Positions 8,308-17,100 of a stretch of DNA of 64,000 nt are shown one piece after another; position 1 is the first letter of the stretch; every line of letters begins with the position of its first letter. This DNA comes from Mycobacterium sp. AT1. GTDB taxonomy: Bacteria > Actinomycetota > Actinomycetes > Mycobacteriales > Mycobacteriaceae. A program made the translations under genes and the position numbers. The notes beneath the pieces are model-generated. The model saw only the letters and a program-made list of their open reading frames with translations, ran no database searches and was not told the origin of the DNA. The stretch covers positions 48,606-112,605 of the forward strand of contig NZ_MVOC01000059.1 in NCBI RefSeq assembly GCF_002043095.1, read 5' to 3'.

Positions 8308-9207
8308 ATGGCACCCAAGACACTCGTGAAGTTCAAGCCCACCCGAACCGAACTGCTGCCCGGGCAGAAGCGCCTCGGTGTCGGGTCGGTGGTCGCCGAC
8401 GTCGCAGTGGTCGGCTGGTTCGTCTTCTCGTTGTTCCCCATCGTGTGGATGGTCATCCTGGCGTTGAAGAACGCCGAGGAGCAGACCACCACGTACTTCC
8501 AGTTCAGTCCGAGCTGGTCGAACTTCGCCACCGTGCTGTCCGACAAGGGCACTCAGATGACGAGCGTCGACTTCAAGTCGGCGATGCTGACCAGCCTGAT
8601 CAACTGCGGCGGGGCCGTCATCGTCTCGCTGGTCATCGGCATTCCGGCGGCGTACGCGGCGGGACGCTGGAAGTACAAGGGCAGCAACGACTTGATGTTC
8701 CAGATGCTGTCGTTCCGGTTCGCGCCCGAACTCATGGTCATCGTTCCGCTGTTCGTGATCTACAACCAGATCGGGCTCTTCGACACCAAGGTCGGGATGA
8801 TCTGGGTGCTGCAGCTGGTCACCATGCCGCTGGTGGTGTGGATCCTGCGGTCCTACTTCGAGGACCTGCCGGAGGATCTGGAGCAGGCGGCACTGCTCGA
8901 CGGCTACAGCCGCACCAGGGCATTCGTCATGGTGGCGCTGCCGATCGTGCGTCCCGGTATTGCGGCTGCTGCCCTGCTCGCCTTCATCTTCGCCTGGAAC
9001 AACTACGTCTTCCCGCTGATCCTGGCCGACAGCAACGCGGGCACGGTGACCGTCGCCATCACCAAGTTCCTGGGCGGCGGCGGACAGGCGTACTACAACC
9101 TCACCGCAGCGGCAGCCATCATCGCCGCCCTGCCACCACTCATACTCGCGCTCACCATCCAGAGATATCTGGTGCGGGGCCTGTCCTTTGGGGCGGTGAA
9201 AGCCTGA
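8308..9207 (+). CDS. Sugar/polyol ABC transporter permease (MalG type)
   Basis: The 299-residue second permease subunit, 3 bp after the first, has about six membrane segments. The first is VVGWFVFSLFPIVWMVI, and the conserved EAA loop EQAALLDGYSRTRAFVMVALP comes near residue 195. Its stop codon overlaps the start of the first ATPase gene (ATGA), which indicates coupled translation and a one-to-one complex. Confidence 0.88.
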   Translation: MAPKTLVKFKPTRTELLPGQKRLGVGSVVADVAVVGWFVFSLFPIVWMVILALKNAEEQTTTYFQFSPSWSNFATVLSDKGTQMTSVDFKSAMLTSLINCGGAVIVSLVIGIPAAYAAGRWKYKGSNDLMFQMLSFRFAPELMVIVPLFVIYNQIGLFDTKVGMIWVLQLVTMPLVVWILRSYFEDLPEDLEQAALLDGYSRTRAFVMVALPIVRPGIAAAALLAFIFAWNNYVFPLILADSNAGTVTVAITKFLGGGGQAYYNLTAAAAIIAALPPLILALTIQRYLVRGLSFGAVKA

Positions 9208-10334
9208 TGGCCACCGTGTCGCTCAACGGTTTGTCCAAGTCCTACGGGAAGACGCAGGCGGTGCGCGACCTCTCCGTCGACGTCGCAGACGGCGAATTCT
9301 TCGTCATCCTCGGGCCCAGTGGGGCTGGGAAGACGACGACGCTGAAGTCGATAGCCGGCCTGGTCGACGTCGACGGCGGATCCGTCACGATCGGCGGCAA
9401 CGACGTCACCCTGGTGGAGCCCTACCACCGCAACGTGGCGATGGCGTTCGAGAGCTACGCGCTCTACCCGCAGAAGACGGTCAGCGAGAACCTGGCGTCG
9501 CCGTTGAAGTCGGGGCGGACGGGCAAGTACACCGACGCGCAGCAGAAGGAACGCATCGACCAGGTCACCACCACGCTGGGAATCAACCACCTGCTCAAGC
9601 GCTTTCCGCGGGAATTGTCCAACGGTCAGCGGCAGCGGGTCGCGCTCGGTCGGGTGCTGGTGCGGCCCGCCGACGTCTACCTGCTCGACGAGCCGCTGAG
9701 TCACCTCGACGCGAAGCTGCGGGCGGCGATGCGGGCCGAGCTCAAGCAGCTCGGCGCCATGTCGAAGACCACCACGGTCTACGTCACCCACGACTACCAG
9801 GAGGCGCTTGCCCTCGGTGACCGCATCGCGGTGCTGCGGGAGGGCTCGCTGGTGCAGATCGGCACCCCCGAGGAAATCTGGCGCAGTCCCGCCGACACGT
9901 TCGTCGCCCGTGCGCTCGGGCAGCCGGAGATCAACCTGTTCGACGGTGAGGTCGAGGACGGCCGAATGCGGCTCGGCGGCGGCGCGTTCGACGTGCCGGT
10001 GCCCGCCGGTGTCGACGTCCGTGGGGGAGACCGCGTTCGAGTCGGACTGCGGCCCTGCGACATTCACGTCGTCGCCGGTCCAAGCCAGGACGGCTCAGCG
10101 CCGAGACTGACCGGCACGGTCACCCTCGCCGAGCGGCTCGGCCGCAACATCGAGCTGACGGTTGACATGAGCGGCGAGCAGCTGATCGTGCTGTCCTCGG
10201 GGCGCGAAGGAGTCGAGGAGGGCGGCCAGGTCTCGATGACCGTGGCCGAGCAGGACATTCACGTGTTCGCCGCTGGCGAGGGTGACACGCGACGATTGGG
10301 CGCGGACCACGAGACTCTGGAGGCAGCACAGTGA
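9207..10334 (+). CDS. ABC transporter ATP-binding protein (MalK/UgpC type), Q-loop Glu variant
   Basis: The 375-residue ATPase powers the tetritol importer. Walker A is GPSGAGKTTT near 38-47, the signature is LSNGQRQR, Walker B is VYLLDEPLSHLD and the switch His is in VTHDYQEA. A C-terminal TOBE/OB regulatory domain follows (~240-375). The Q-loop residue, normally Gln in MalK-type proteins (FQSYALYP), is Glu82 here (FESYALYP). The signature has Asn where Gly is usual (LSGGQ). It overlaps both neighbours by 4 bp. It likely forms a heterodimer with the next ATPase, since both are encoded in tandem. Confidence 0.9.
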   Translation: MATVSLNGLSKSYGKTQAVRDLSVDVADGEFFVILGPSGAGKTTTLKSIAGLVDVDGGSVTIGGNDVTLVEPYHRNVAMAFESYALYPQKTVSENLASPLKSGRTGKYTDAQQKERIDQVTTTLGINHLLKRFPRELSNGQRQRVALGRVLVRPADVYLLDEPLSHLDAKLRAAMRAELKQLGAMSKTTTVYVTHDYQEALALGDRIAVLREGSLVQIGTPEEIWRSPADTFVARALGQPEINLFDGEVEDGRMRLGGGAFDVPVPAGVDVRGGDRVRVGLRPCDIHVVAGPSQDGSAPRLTGTVTLAERLGRNIELTVDMSGEQLIVLSSGREGVEEGGQVSMTVAEQDIHVFAAGEGDTRRLGADHETLEAAQ

Positions 10335-11458
10335 CCACCACGACAGCGGCCCCGAAGACCACCACCGCCCAAAGCCTCACCCTCACCGACCTGGTCAAGA
10401 CCTACATGGCGAAGGGGCGGGAGAGCTTCGCCGCGGTGAAGGGCATCAACCTCGACATCGCGCCGGGTGAGCTGATCGCCCTGCTTGGGCCCTCGGGTTG
10501 CGGCAAGACCACGACGCTGCGGATGATCGCCGGGTTGGAGACGGTGACCAGCGGGTCCATCAAGATCGGCGATCGGGAGATCTCGCAGCTGCCGGCGTCC
10601 AAGCGCGGAATCGGGGTCGGCTTCGAGAGTTACGCGCTGTACCCACCGATGTCGGTGCGCGAGAACCTGCTGTACGGACTGAAGGCCCGCAAGGTCAAGG
10701 GTGCCGAGCAGATGGTGTCGTCGATCAGCACCCGTCTGGAGATGGACGATCTGATGGACCTGCGCCCCGCGGGGCTGTCCAGCGGTCAGAAGCAGCGCGT
10801 GGCGCTGGCCCGTGCGCTGGTGCGCAACCCACCGGTCCTGCTTCTCGACGAGCCGCTCAGCCACCTGGACGCCTCGGCCCGCCAACGGGTTCGACGTGAA
10901 TTGAAGGTTCTGCAAAGGGAATTCGGCTACACCACGATCGTCGTCACCCACGACCAGGTCGAGGCGCTGTCGTTGGCCGATCGCCTCGCGGTGATGGATG
11001 CCGGTGTCGTGCAGCAGTTCGGCACCCCCGACGAGGTGTTCGACGACCCGGCGAATCTGTTCGTCGCCCAGTTCGTCGGTGAACCGCAGATCAACGTGGT
11101 CCACGGCGTGGTGAGATCCGACGGTGGCCGGGTCCGGGTCGAGATCGGCTCGGGCGCAGGGTCGTTGGAGACCACCGTGACCGGCGTGGCCGACGGCACC
11201 GAGGTCGCCGTGGGCATTCGCCCGCAGGACGCGACGATGTCGGCCGGTCACGGGACGGGGTTGCGCACCACCGTCGCGTACTTCGAGCACCTCCTCGAGT
11301 TCGGCCTGGCCACCACCACGGTGGCAGGCGTGGAGGAGGGCATCGTCGTCCAGACGCCCGCCCAGGAACGCTATGAACCCGAGCAGGAGGTCGTCATCGG
11401 TGCGCCGCCGGAGCGGGTGTACCTTTTCGACACCGACACGGGAGAGCGATTGCGATGA
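10331..11458 (+). CDS. ABC transporter ATP-binding protein, second ATPase of the tetritol importer
   Basis: The 375-residue protein starts with GTG inside the stop of the preceding ATPase gene (GTGA). A Thr-rich extension of ~17 residues precedes the nucleotide-binding domain. Walker A is GPSGCGKTTT, the signature LSSGQKQR, Walker B VLLLDEPLSHLD, the switch VTHDQVEA, and a TOBE-like C-terminal domain follows. As in the paired ATPase the Q-loop carries Glu (Glu99, FESYALYP). The two ATPases are clearly different proteins and not a recent duplication, so the importer probably has a heterodimeric motor. Confidence 0.9.
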   Translation: MTTTTAAPKTTTAQSLTLTDLVKTYMAKGRESFAAVKGINLDIAPGELIALLGPSGCGKTTTLRMIAGLETVTSGSIKIGDREISQLPASKRGIGVGFESYALYPPMSVRENLLYGLKARKVKGAEQMVSSISTRLEMDDLMDLRPAGLSSGQKQRVALARALVRNPPVLLLDEPLSHLDASARQRVRRELKVLQREFGYTTIVVTHDQVEALSLADRLAVMDAGVVQQFGTPDEVFDDPANLFVAQFVGEPQINVVHGVVRSDGGRVRVEIGSGAGSLETTVTGVADGTEVAVGIRPQDATMSAGHGTGLRTTVAYFEHLLEFGLATTTVAGVEEGIVVQTPAQERYEPEQEVVIGAPPERVYLFDTDTGERLR

Positions 11459-13200
11459 CGAAGCTGTTCAACGACCCTGCCCGGTTTACCGAGGACATGC
11501 TCGTCGGGTTCCTCGACGCCAACGCCAAGTACGTCACGGGTGTCCCCGGCGGAGTGGTAAGGGCGAACCAGACTCCGCCGGGCAAGGTCGCCGTCGTCAT
11601 CGGCGGCGGCTCGGGGCACTACCCGGCGTTCTGTGGAACGGTCGGGCCGGGCTTCGCCGACGGTGCCGTGGTCGGCAACATCTTCACCTCGCCGTCCGCC
11701 GAGGACGCTGCGTCGGTGGCGCGCGCCGCCCACAGTGACGCGGGCGTTCTGCTGACCACCGGCAACTACGCCGGTGACGTGATGAACTTCGGCCTCGCCG
11801 TCACCCAACTCCGCGGCGAGGGAATCGACGCACACTACTTCGCGGTGACCGACGACATCGCCAGTGCGCCGGCGGGGGAAGAAGTCAAGAGGCGCGGTAT
11901 CGCGGGCGACTTCACCGTGTTCAAGTGCGCCTCGGCCGCCGCCGAGGACGGCCTGGACATCGCCGGCGTCATCCGTGTCGCGGAATCCGCCAACGCCGCC
12001 ACCAGAACCCTCGGCGTCGCGTTCGACGGGTGCACTCTGCCCGGAGCCGACGCCCCGCTGTTCACGGTGCCCGACAAGCAGATGGGTGTCGGCCTCGGAA
12101 TCCACGGTGAGCCCGGGGTGCGCGACGAGCCGATGCCGTCGGCCGCCGACCTCGCGGTGACCCTCGTCGACGGCGTGCTCGACGACCAGCCGAAGACCGA
12201 TTCGCGGCGGATCGCGGTGATCCTCAACGGGCTTGGCCGCACGAAGTACGAAGAGCTGTTCGTCGTATGGGGCACGGCGTCGCGACTGCTGCGGGAACGC
12301 GGCTACGAGGTCGTCGAACCCGAAGTCGGCGAACTGGTCACCAGCCTCGACATGGCCGGCTGCTCGTTGACGGTGATGTGGCTCGACGACGAACTCGAGA
12401 AGTACTGGACGGCGCCGGCCGACAGCCCGGCGTACCGCAAGGGTGTTGCGGCGCAGTCCGATTCCGGTGAGCGACGCACCGACGCCGCCGCCGACGCGGC
12501 CGCTCCCACGCAGGACGTGGCTGAGCTGGCCGACGACGACGGACGGGCAGGCGGGCGTTTCGTCGTCAAGGCGCTCGACGCCGTCGCGGGCATGCTCGCC
12601 GGTGTCGAGGAAGAACTGGGCCGCATCGACGCCGTCGCCGGTGACGGTGACCACGGTCGCGGCATGGTCAAGGGATCGTCGGCGGCCCGCGCCGCAGGGT
12701 CCGCCGCCGCCAAGGGTGGGGCGGGCCAAGGTTCCGTCCTCGCTGCGGCGGGGCGGGAGTGGGCGGCAAAGGCGGGCGGTACGTCCGGAGTGCTGTGGGG
12801 CGCGTTGCTGACCGCCGTCGGTGGCCGCCTCGGCGACACCGGGCGACCGGACTCCGAGACCGTCGCGGTGGCCATGCGCGACGGGTACGACGCACTCATC
12901 CAACTCGGCGGCGCCTCGCCGGGGGACAAGACGATGCTCGACGCCATGCTGCCGTTCGTCGAGGAATTGCAGCGTCGGGTGACCGACGGCGAGTCGTGGC
13001 AGACTTCGTGGCGGGCTGCCGCCGAGAAGGCCACCGAGGCCGCTCGCGCCACCGCGGACATGAGACCGAAGGTCGGCAGGGCCCGACCGCTCGCGGAGCG
13101 CAGCGTCGGAACCGCCGATGCCGGTGCGACGTCGTTGGCGATGATCGCCCACACCGTCGCGGATTGCTTCGCACGTAAATCCGAGGGAGAGACATCATGA
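11455..13200 (+). CDS. derK: DAK-family kinase (DhaK-DhaL fusion), predicted D-erythrulose 4-kinase
   Basis: The 581-residue ATP-dependent kinase has an N-terminal DhaK domain (~1-330) with GGGSGH near residue 46 and the substrate-binding His217 in GLGIHGEPG, which makes a hemiaminal with the ketose in dihydroxyacetone kinases. An Ala/Asp-rich linker (~340-365) leads to a DhaL domain with the nucleotide/Mg motif AVAGDGDHGRG and a GDKTMLDAMLP helix. Context with a polyol dehydrogenase and an RpiB-type isomerase matches M. smegmatis DerK, which phosphorylates D-erythrulose to the 4-phosphate. Dihydroxyacetone kinase activity remains possible. ATGA overlaps link it to both neighbours. Confidence 0.82.
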   Translation: MTKLFNDPARFTEDMLVGFLDANAKYVTGVPGGVVRANQTPPGKVAVVIGGGSGHYPAFCGTVGPGFADGAVVGNIFTSPSAEDAASVARAAHSDAGVLLTTGNYAGDVMNFGLAVTQLRGEGIDAHYFAVTDDIASAPAGEEVKRRGIAGDFTVFKCASAAAEDGLDIAGVIRVAESANAATRTLGVAFDGCTLPGADAPLFTVPDKQMGVGLGIHGEPGVRDEPMPSAADLAVTLVDGVLDDQPKTDSRRIAVILNGLGRTKYEELFVVWGTASRLLRERGYEVVEPEVGELVTSLDMAGCSLTVMWLDDELEKYWTAPADSPAYRKGVAAQSDSGERRTDAAADAAAPTQDVAELADDDGRAGGRFVVKALDAVAGMLAGVEEELGRIDAVAGDGDHGRGMVKGSSAARAAGSAAAKGGAGQGSVLAAAGREWAAKAGGTSGVLWGALLTAVGGRLGDTGRPDSETVAVAMRDGYDALIQLGGASPGDKTMLDAMLPFVEELQRRVTDGESWQTSWRAAAEKATEAARATADMRPKVGRARPLAERSVGTADAGATSLAMIAHTVADCFARKSEGETS

Positions 13201-13667
13201 CCGGACTACGGATCGTCGTCGGCTGCGACGACGCGGGATCTGAATACAAGGAAGCACTCAAGGCGGACCTGCAGGCCGACGACCGCGTGTCCGAGGTCAC
13301 CGACGTCGGTGTCGGCACCGACGAACACACCGCCTACCCACACGTCGCGGTGGCCGCCGCCCGGCTCGTCGCCGAGGGCAAAGCCGACCGTGCGCTACTG
13401 GTGTGCGGCACCGGTCTCGGCGTGGCGATCAGCGCCAACAAGGTGCCAGGAATCCGGGCGGTCACCGCACACGACGGGTTCTCGGTCGAGCGGTCCGTGT
13501 TGTCGAACGACGCGCAGGTGCTGTGCTTCGGGCAGCGGGTGATCGGGCTCGAGCTGGCCCGGCGACTGGCCCGCGAATGGCTCGGCTACGAGTTCGATCC
13601 GACGAGCGCCTCGGCCGACAAGGTCAACGCGATTTGCGGGTACGAATCCGAGTCCGTCGCGCGCTGA
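13197..13667 (+). CDS. derI: RpiB/LacAB family sugar-phosphate isomerase, predicted D-erythrulose 4-phosphate isomerase
   Basis: The 156-residue protein has the RpiB fold signature. It begins with a GCDDAG phosphate-binding start, the catalytic Cys70 in LLVCGTGLGVAISANK, and the AHDGFSVERSVLSNDAQVL segment. It would convert D-erythrulose 4-phosphate to D-erythrose 4-phosphate, which feeds the pentose phosphate and shikimate routes. It is translationally coupled to the kinase (ATGA) and is the last gene of the operon. Ribose-5-phosphate isomerase B itself is an alternative, but the operon argues for the tetrulose role. Confidence 0.82.
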   Translation: MTGLRIVVGCDDAGSEYKEALKADLQADDRVSEVTDVGVGTDEHTAYPHVAVAAARLVAEGKADRALLVCGTGLGVAISANKVPGIRAVTAHDGFSVERSVLSNDAQVLCFGQRVIGLELARRLAREWLGYEFDPTSASADKVNAICGYESESVAR

Positions 13668-13974
13668 TATTCGCGGCTGGCGGTTTGCGCCGAAATTGGC
13701 TGCGTCAGCCACTTGCCATTTTGGAATTTCCCGGGCGTCTAGCTGCGGTTTCAGCTTCGCAGTAGAAACTCAGCGACCAAAGGTGCCGCTGACGTGCGGA
13801 ACGGGTTCCTGCCGCGTCTGTGAACTCGGCGGACGACGCCCACACGAGTTGTTTGCCGCCGGTAGTCACGGCAGCGAATTCACGGCAGAATGCCGGTAGC
13901 TGGCCTCAATGATGTGGAACGATTGTCGTCAATCGCCCAACGTGAGGGCCACTAGCTGCGAACGGGAGGTCGCT
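13668..13974. other. Intergenic region, 307 bp, no supported gene
   Basis: It lies between the tetritol operon and a secreted-protein gene. GC is visibly lower than in the flanking genes. A 6-bp hairpin TGGCTG-CGT-CAGCCA at 13697-13711 lies 30 bp after the isomerase stop and may end the operon transcript. Short ORFs here lack ribosome sites and family features. Confidence 0.5.
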
Positions 13975-15258
13975 TTGTCAACGCACATGCGCATTGCGGC
14001 GACCCTCGGCGTGCTCTCGACCAGTTTCATGATCGCCGGTGCGGGTGGCGCGGTCGCGGCAGCCGACACGGAAGCCAGCGGTTCGACGAGCAGCCCGTCC
14101 GCCGGCCCCACCCGCGACCCGGTCAGGACGTTCGCCGACAACGTGCGCAAGGCCGTCGAGAACTCGCTGCACGGCACGGTGCAAGGCGTCACCGGCACGC
14201 TCAGCACTCTCACCAAACCGGGTCACCTCCCGTCGAGCATCCCCGCGTCGCCGAAGACGACGTTCGGCGGCAGCCCCACGGTGTTCGGCACCAGTCCGGT
14301 CACCACCCCGGACTCCGAGGCCACGGAGGAGACCCCGCCAGAGGCCCCGTCGGTGGACCCCGTACCCGTCGAGGAACCGACCGTGCCCGTGGTGACGGCG
14401 CCCGTAGTCACGGTGCCGACGGCGCCCGTAGTCAACCCCAAGCCGGTGAAGAATCCAGCGGAGCCGGTGACGAAGGCCGTCACCTCCGTCACCTCGTTCG
14501 CCAACTCGGTCTTCGCGGTCCCCGGCGTCGTCGCGTCGCTTCCCACTTCGGCCACGCCGGTGTCGGACTTCCTCGCCTCCATCCAAAACGTGGTCACCTC
14601 GGCCGGTAACGCGGGCACCTCACTCACGGAGCTCCCGTCCGATCTCGCCGGACTCCTCCTGCCCGGCGTTTCGGAGACGACACCGTCCATCGGTGCGTCG
14701 ACCGGCCTGAGCCGGACGACCAGCGTTCCGGCGCCCGCACCAGGGACGCCCGTCTGGTCGGCGCTGCCCGAACTCCCAGGGCTGGCCGTGGCGCCGATCC
14801 ATCCCGTCGTCGCCGTGCCCGCAGCGCCCGTGATTCCGTTGGACGTCGCGACCAGCGGCCCGGCCAGCATCCCCGTCGCCGAGACACCGCCGGCGAGCAT
14901 CCCGGAACCGTCCGGCAAGAGCGACGTGCTGACCCAGGTGGAGCACGCCATCGGCGCGTTCGTCGCCACGGTGTCGCTGACCGCCTTGGCCGCCGTCGCG
15001 CTGCCAGGGCTGCTCGGACTGCTCACCACCTGCGCCGCGGGCGTTCGAGTCGGCTACCGGCAGGCCAAGGCGGCGTCCGCGCTCCCGCACACGGCCATCT
15101 CGCGGTTCGTCGGCTCCGGGCCAATCGGCGTCGTGCGCTCCAGCTCCCAGGTCGAGATGCGTTCGCGCGCATCGCGAGTCGCCCGTCCCGCCCCGGTTCC
15201 CGCGGAACGCCCCACCGAACGCACCGGCACCCTGCGGCTGCTCGACAAGGCCGTCTGA
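13975..15258 (+). CDS. Secreted, C-terminally anchored Val/Pro/Thr-rich surface protein
   Basis: The 427-residue protein has no recognised enzymatic domain. The TTG start was chosen because GGGAGG lies 5 nt upstream; an ATG four codons later is the alternative. A signal peptide (~1-30) ends near AVAAAD. The central ~300 residues are Pro, Val, Thr and Ser rich and predicted disordered, with TAPVVTVPTAPVV repeats. A hydrophobic segment (TALAAVALPGLLGLLT) near residue 350 is followed by GYRQAKAAS and a short Arg-rich tail. The layout implies an exported linker-like protein held in the membrane by its C-terminus. A second protein with the same plan lies at 21099-21893. Confidence 0.75.
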   Translation: MSTHMRIAATLGVLSTSFMIAGAGGAVAAADTEASGSTSSPSAGPTRDPVRTFADNVRKAVENSLHGTVQGVTGTLSTLTKPGHLPSSIPASPKTTFGGSPTVFGTSPVTTPDSEATEETPPEAPSVDPVPVEEPTVPVVTAPVVTVPTAPVVNPKPVKNPAEPVTKAVTSVTSFANSVFAVPGVVASLPTSATPVSDFLASIQNVVTSAGNAGTSLTELPSDLAGLLLPGVSETTPSIGASTGLSRTTSVPAPAPGTPVWSALPELPGLAVAPIHPVVAVPAAPVIPLDVATSGPASIPVAETPPASIPEPSGKSDVLTQVEHAIGAFVATVSLTALAAVALPGLLGLLTTCAAGVRVGYRQAKAASALPHTAISRFVGSGPIGVVRSSSQVEMRSRASRVARPAPVPAERPTERTGTLRLLDKAV

Positions 15259-15373
15259 CCGCCGCCTCGCGGCCCATCGGCACCACCTCCGAGGTCAACT
15301 CGTCACCTGGCGTGCATTGACACGTCACGCTGTGATTGCTCAGGCGCTGTCCTGCTGAAGCACCGTGGCCGCC

Positions 15374-16219
15374 ATGAGCACCGCCTCCGTACTCATCGCC
15401 GCTGATCAACCCACCGCCGGATCGTCCAACGCCTCGACGACGACGCCGCGCTACACCCTCCTGCTCTCCACCGACCCCACGCTCGTCGACGACGCCCAGC
15501 GCCTCCGTCACGAGGTGTTCACCTCCGAGCCGGGTTTCGACCTCGTCGGACGCGCTGACGGTCGAGACTCCGATCGCTTCGACGAATACTGCGACCACCT
15601 CCTGGTCAGGGAGGACCACTCCGGCGAACTCGTCGGCTGCTACCGGATGCTGCCGCCGCCCGGCGCGATCGCCGCAGGCGGGCTCTACAGCGCCACCGAG
15701 TTCGACGTCGCCGAGCTCGATTCGTTGCGACCGTCCCTGGTCGAGATGGGCCGCGCAGTGGTGCGCGAGGACCACCGCAACGGCGGCGTCGTCCTGCTGA
15801 TGTGGGCGGGCATCCTGGCCTACCTCGACCGCAGCGGATACGACTACGTCACCGGCTGCGTGTCAGTGCCCGTCCAGGGCACCCCGGAGGAAACCCCTGG
15901 CTCCCACATCCGTGCCGTCCGCGACTTCGTGCGCAAACGCCACGCGTCGCCGTTCACCGTTCACCCGCGTCGACCGGTCGTCCTGGACGGCAAGGGACTC
16001 GACGACATCGAGCCGCCCGCCAGGACGACCCTCCCGCCGCTGATGCGCGGCTACCTCCGGCTGGGCGCCGAGGTGTGTGGCGACCCGGCCCACGACCCCG
16101 ACTTCGGCGTCGGCGACTTTCCGGCGCTGCTCGACAAACGCAACGCCGACGTCCGCTACCTGCAGCGCCTGCGTTCGGTGTCGCAGGCGAGCGAGATGTC
16201 CGACGGGATGGGCCGATGA
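15374..16219 (+). CDS. GNAT-fold N-acyltransferase (OlsB-like), Rv3027c homologue
   Basis: The 281-residue protein of the Acetyltransf_5/ornithine-acyl-ACP acyltransferase group has RLRHEVFTSE near residues 45-55, VGCYRMLPP in the central strand and EMGRAVV at the acyl-donor-binding strand, all typical of OlsB-like enzymes. ATG at 15374 was preferred over an in-frame GTG nine bases upstream. It is coupled by ATGA to a PlsC-type acyltransferase, the classic two-step arrangement (N-acylation then O-acylation) seen for ornithine-lipid synthesis. The actual lipid made in mycobacteria is not established by the sequence. Confidence 0.85.
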   Translation: MSTASVLIAADQPTAGSSNASTTTPRYTLLLSTDPTLVDDAQRLRHEVFTSEPGFDLVGRADGRDSDRFDEYCDHLLVREDHSGELVGCYRMLPPPGAIAAGGLYSATEFDVAELDSLRPSLVEMGRAVVREDHRNGGVVLLMWAGILAYLDRSGYDYVTGCVSVPVQGTPEETPGSHIRAVRDFVRKRHASPFTVHPRRPVVLDGKGLDDIEPPARTTLPPLMRGYLRLGAEVCGDPAHDPDFGVGDFPALLDKRNADVRYLQRLRSVSQASEMSDGMGR

Positions 16220-17067
16220 GTAGTCACTCGGTCGTCGAAAGTCCCTGGCTGCCACGGGCGTCGTGCGACGCGTCGTGCGTCCGCTGCGACGCCGTCCATG
16301 GCGCGCGTCGCATCGTGGTGGCCGTGCGCACGTCCGTCCGCGTCGTGTGTGCGCTGCTGGTGCTTCCCACCGCGGTCCTGCTCGCACTGCCCCTGCCCGG
16401 TAAGGCGCGGGCCCAGCGCCTGTACTGCCGACTGATGCTGCGGTGCCTCGGAGTCCGGGTGAGCACCTCGGGCGGTCCGATTCGCAACCTCAGCGGCGTG
16501 CTGGTGGTCAGCGGTCACGTGTCCTGGGTCGACGTGTTCGTCATCGGCGCGGTGCTGCCCGGCTCGTTCGTCGCACGGGCGGACTTGGTCGAATGGCCGG
16601 CGCTGGGCGCCCTCGCCCGCCTCATGAAGGTGATCCCGATCGAGCGGGCCAATCTGCGCCGACTGCCCGAGGTCGTCCGCACCGTGGCCGACCGGCTGTC
16701 CAGCGGGCAGACGGTCGTCGCGTTCCCCGAGGGGACGACGTGGTGTGGCCTCGCCTACGGCACGTTTCGGCCCGCGATGTTTCAAGGGGCCGTCGACTCC
16801 GGACGGCCGGTACAGCCGCTGCGGTTGACCTATCACCACCGGGACGGGCAGCCGTCGACGATCCCCGCCTTCATCGGCGACGACTCGCTGTTGGAGTCGG
16901 TGCGACGGGTCGTCACCGCTCGCCTCACCGTGTGCCAGGTGCGTGTCCAGTCCTTGCAGTTGCCGGGCGACGATCGCCGCGACCTGGCGGCCAGATGCGA
17001 GGCCGCGGTGCGCGGGGAAACGCTGCTCGAGGCCCGGCCGGTCCACGGGCGTGCGCTGGTCGCCTGA
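16216..17067 (+). CDS. PlsC-family 1-acyl-glycerol-3-phosphate O-acyltransferase-like protein, Rv3026c homologue
   Basis: The 283-residue membrane-associated acyltransferase has an N-terminal hydrophobic segment VCALLVLPTAVLLALPLP near 45-65. This precedes the catalytic HX4D box (HVSWVD) near residue 100 and the substrate-binding FPEGTTW near 178. These are PlsC boxes I and III. Its ATG overlaps the stop of the GNAT gene, so the two are made together and probably act in sequence on one lipid. The extra Cys-rich N-terminus (CDASCVRCDAVHG) is unusual for PlsC and of unknown use. Confidence 0.87.
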   Translation: MSSHSVVESPWLPRASCDASCVRCDAVHGARRIVVAVRTSVRVVCALLVLPTAVLLALPLPGKARAQRLYCRLMLRCLGVRVSTSGGPIRNLSGVLVVSGHVSWVDVFVIGAVLPGSFVARADLVEWPALGALARLMKVIPIERANLRRLPEVVRTVADRLSSGQTVVAFPEGTTWCGLAYGTFRPAMFQGAVDSGRPVQPLRLTYHHRDGQPSTIPAFIGDDSLLESVRRVVTARLTVCQVRVQSLQLPGDDRRDLAARCEAAVRGETLLEARPVHGRALVA

Positions 17068-17100
17068 CACCGACCGCCCTGCCGGTATCCTTGACGGGCC

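Noticed and set aside
7902..9206. Upstream extension of the first ATPase frame
   Set aside because: Overlaps both permease genes in another frame with Arg/His-rich sequence; the ATGA start at 9207 fits the family.
13696..13899. 67-codon plus-strand frame after the isomerase gene
   Set aside because: Starts inside the hairpin region, has no ribosome site and no recognisable sequence.
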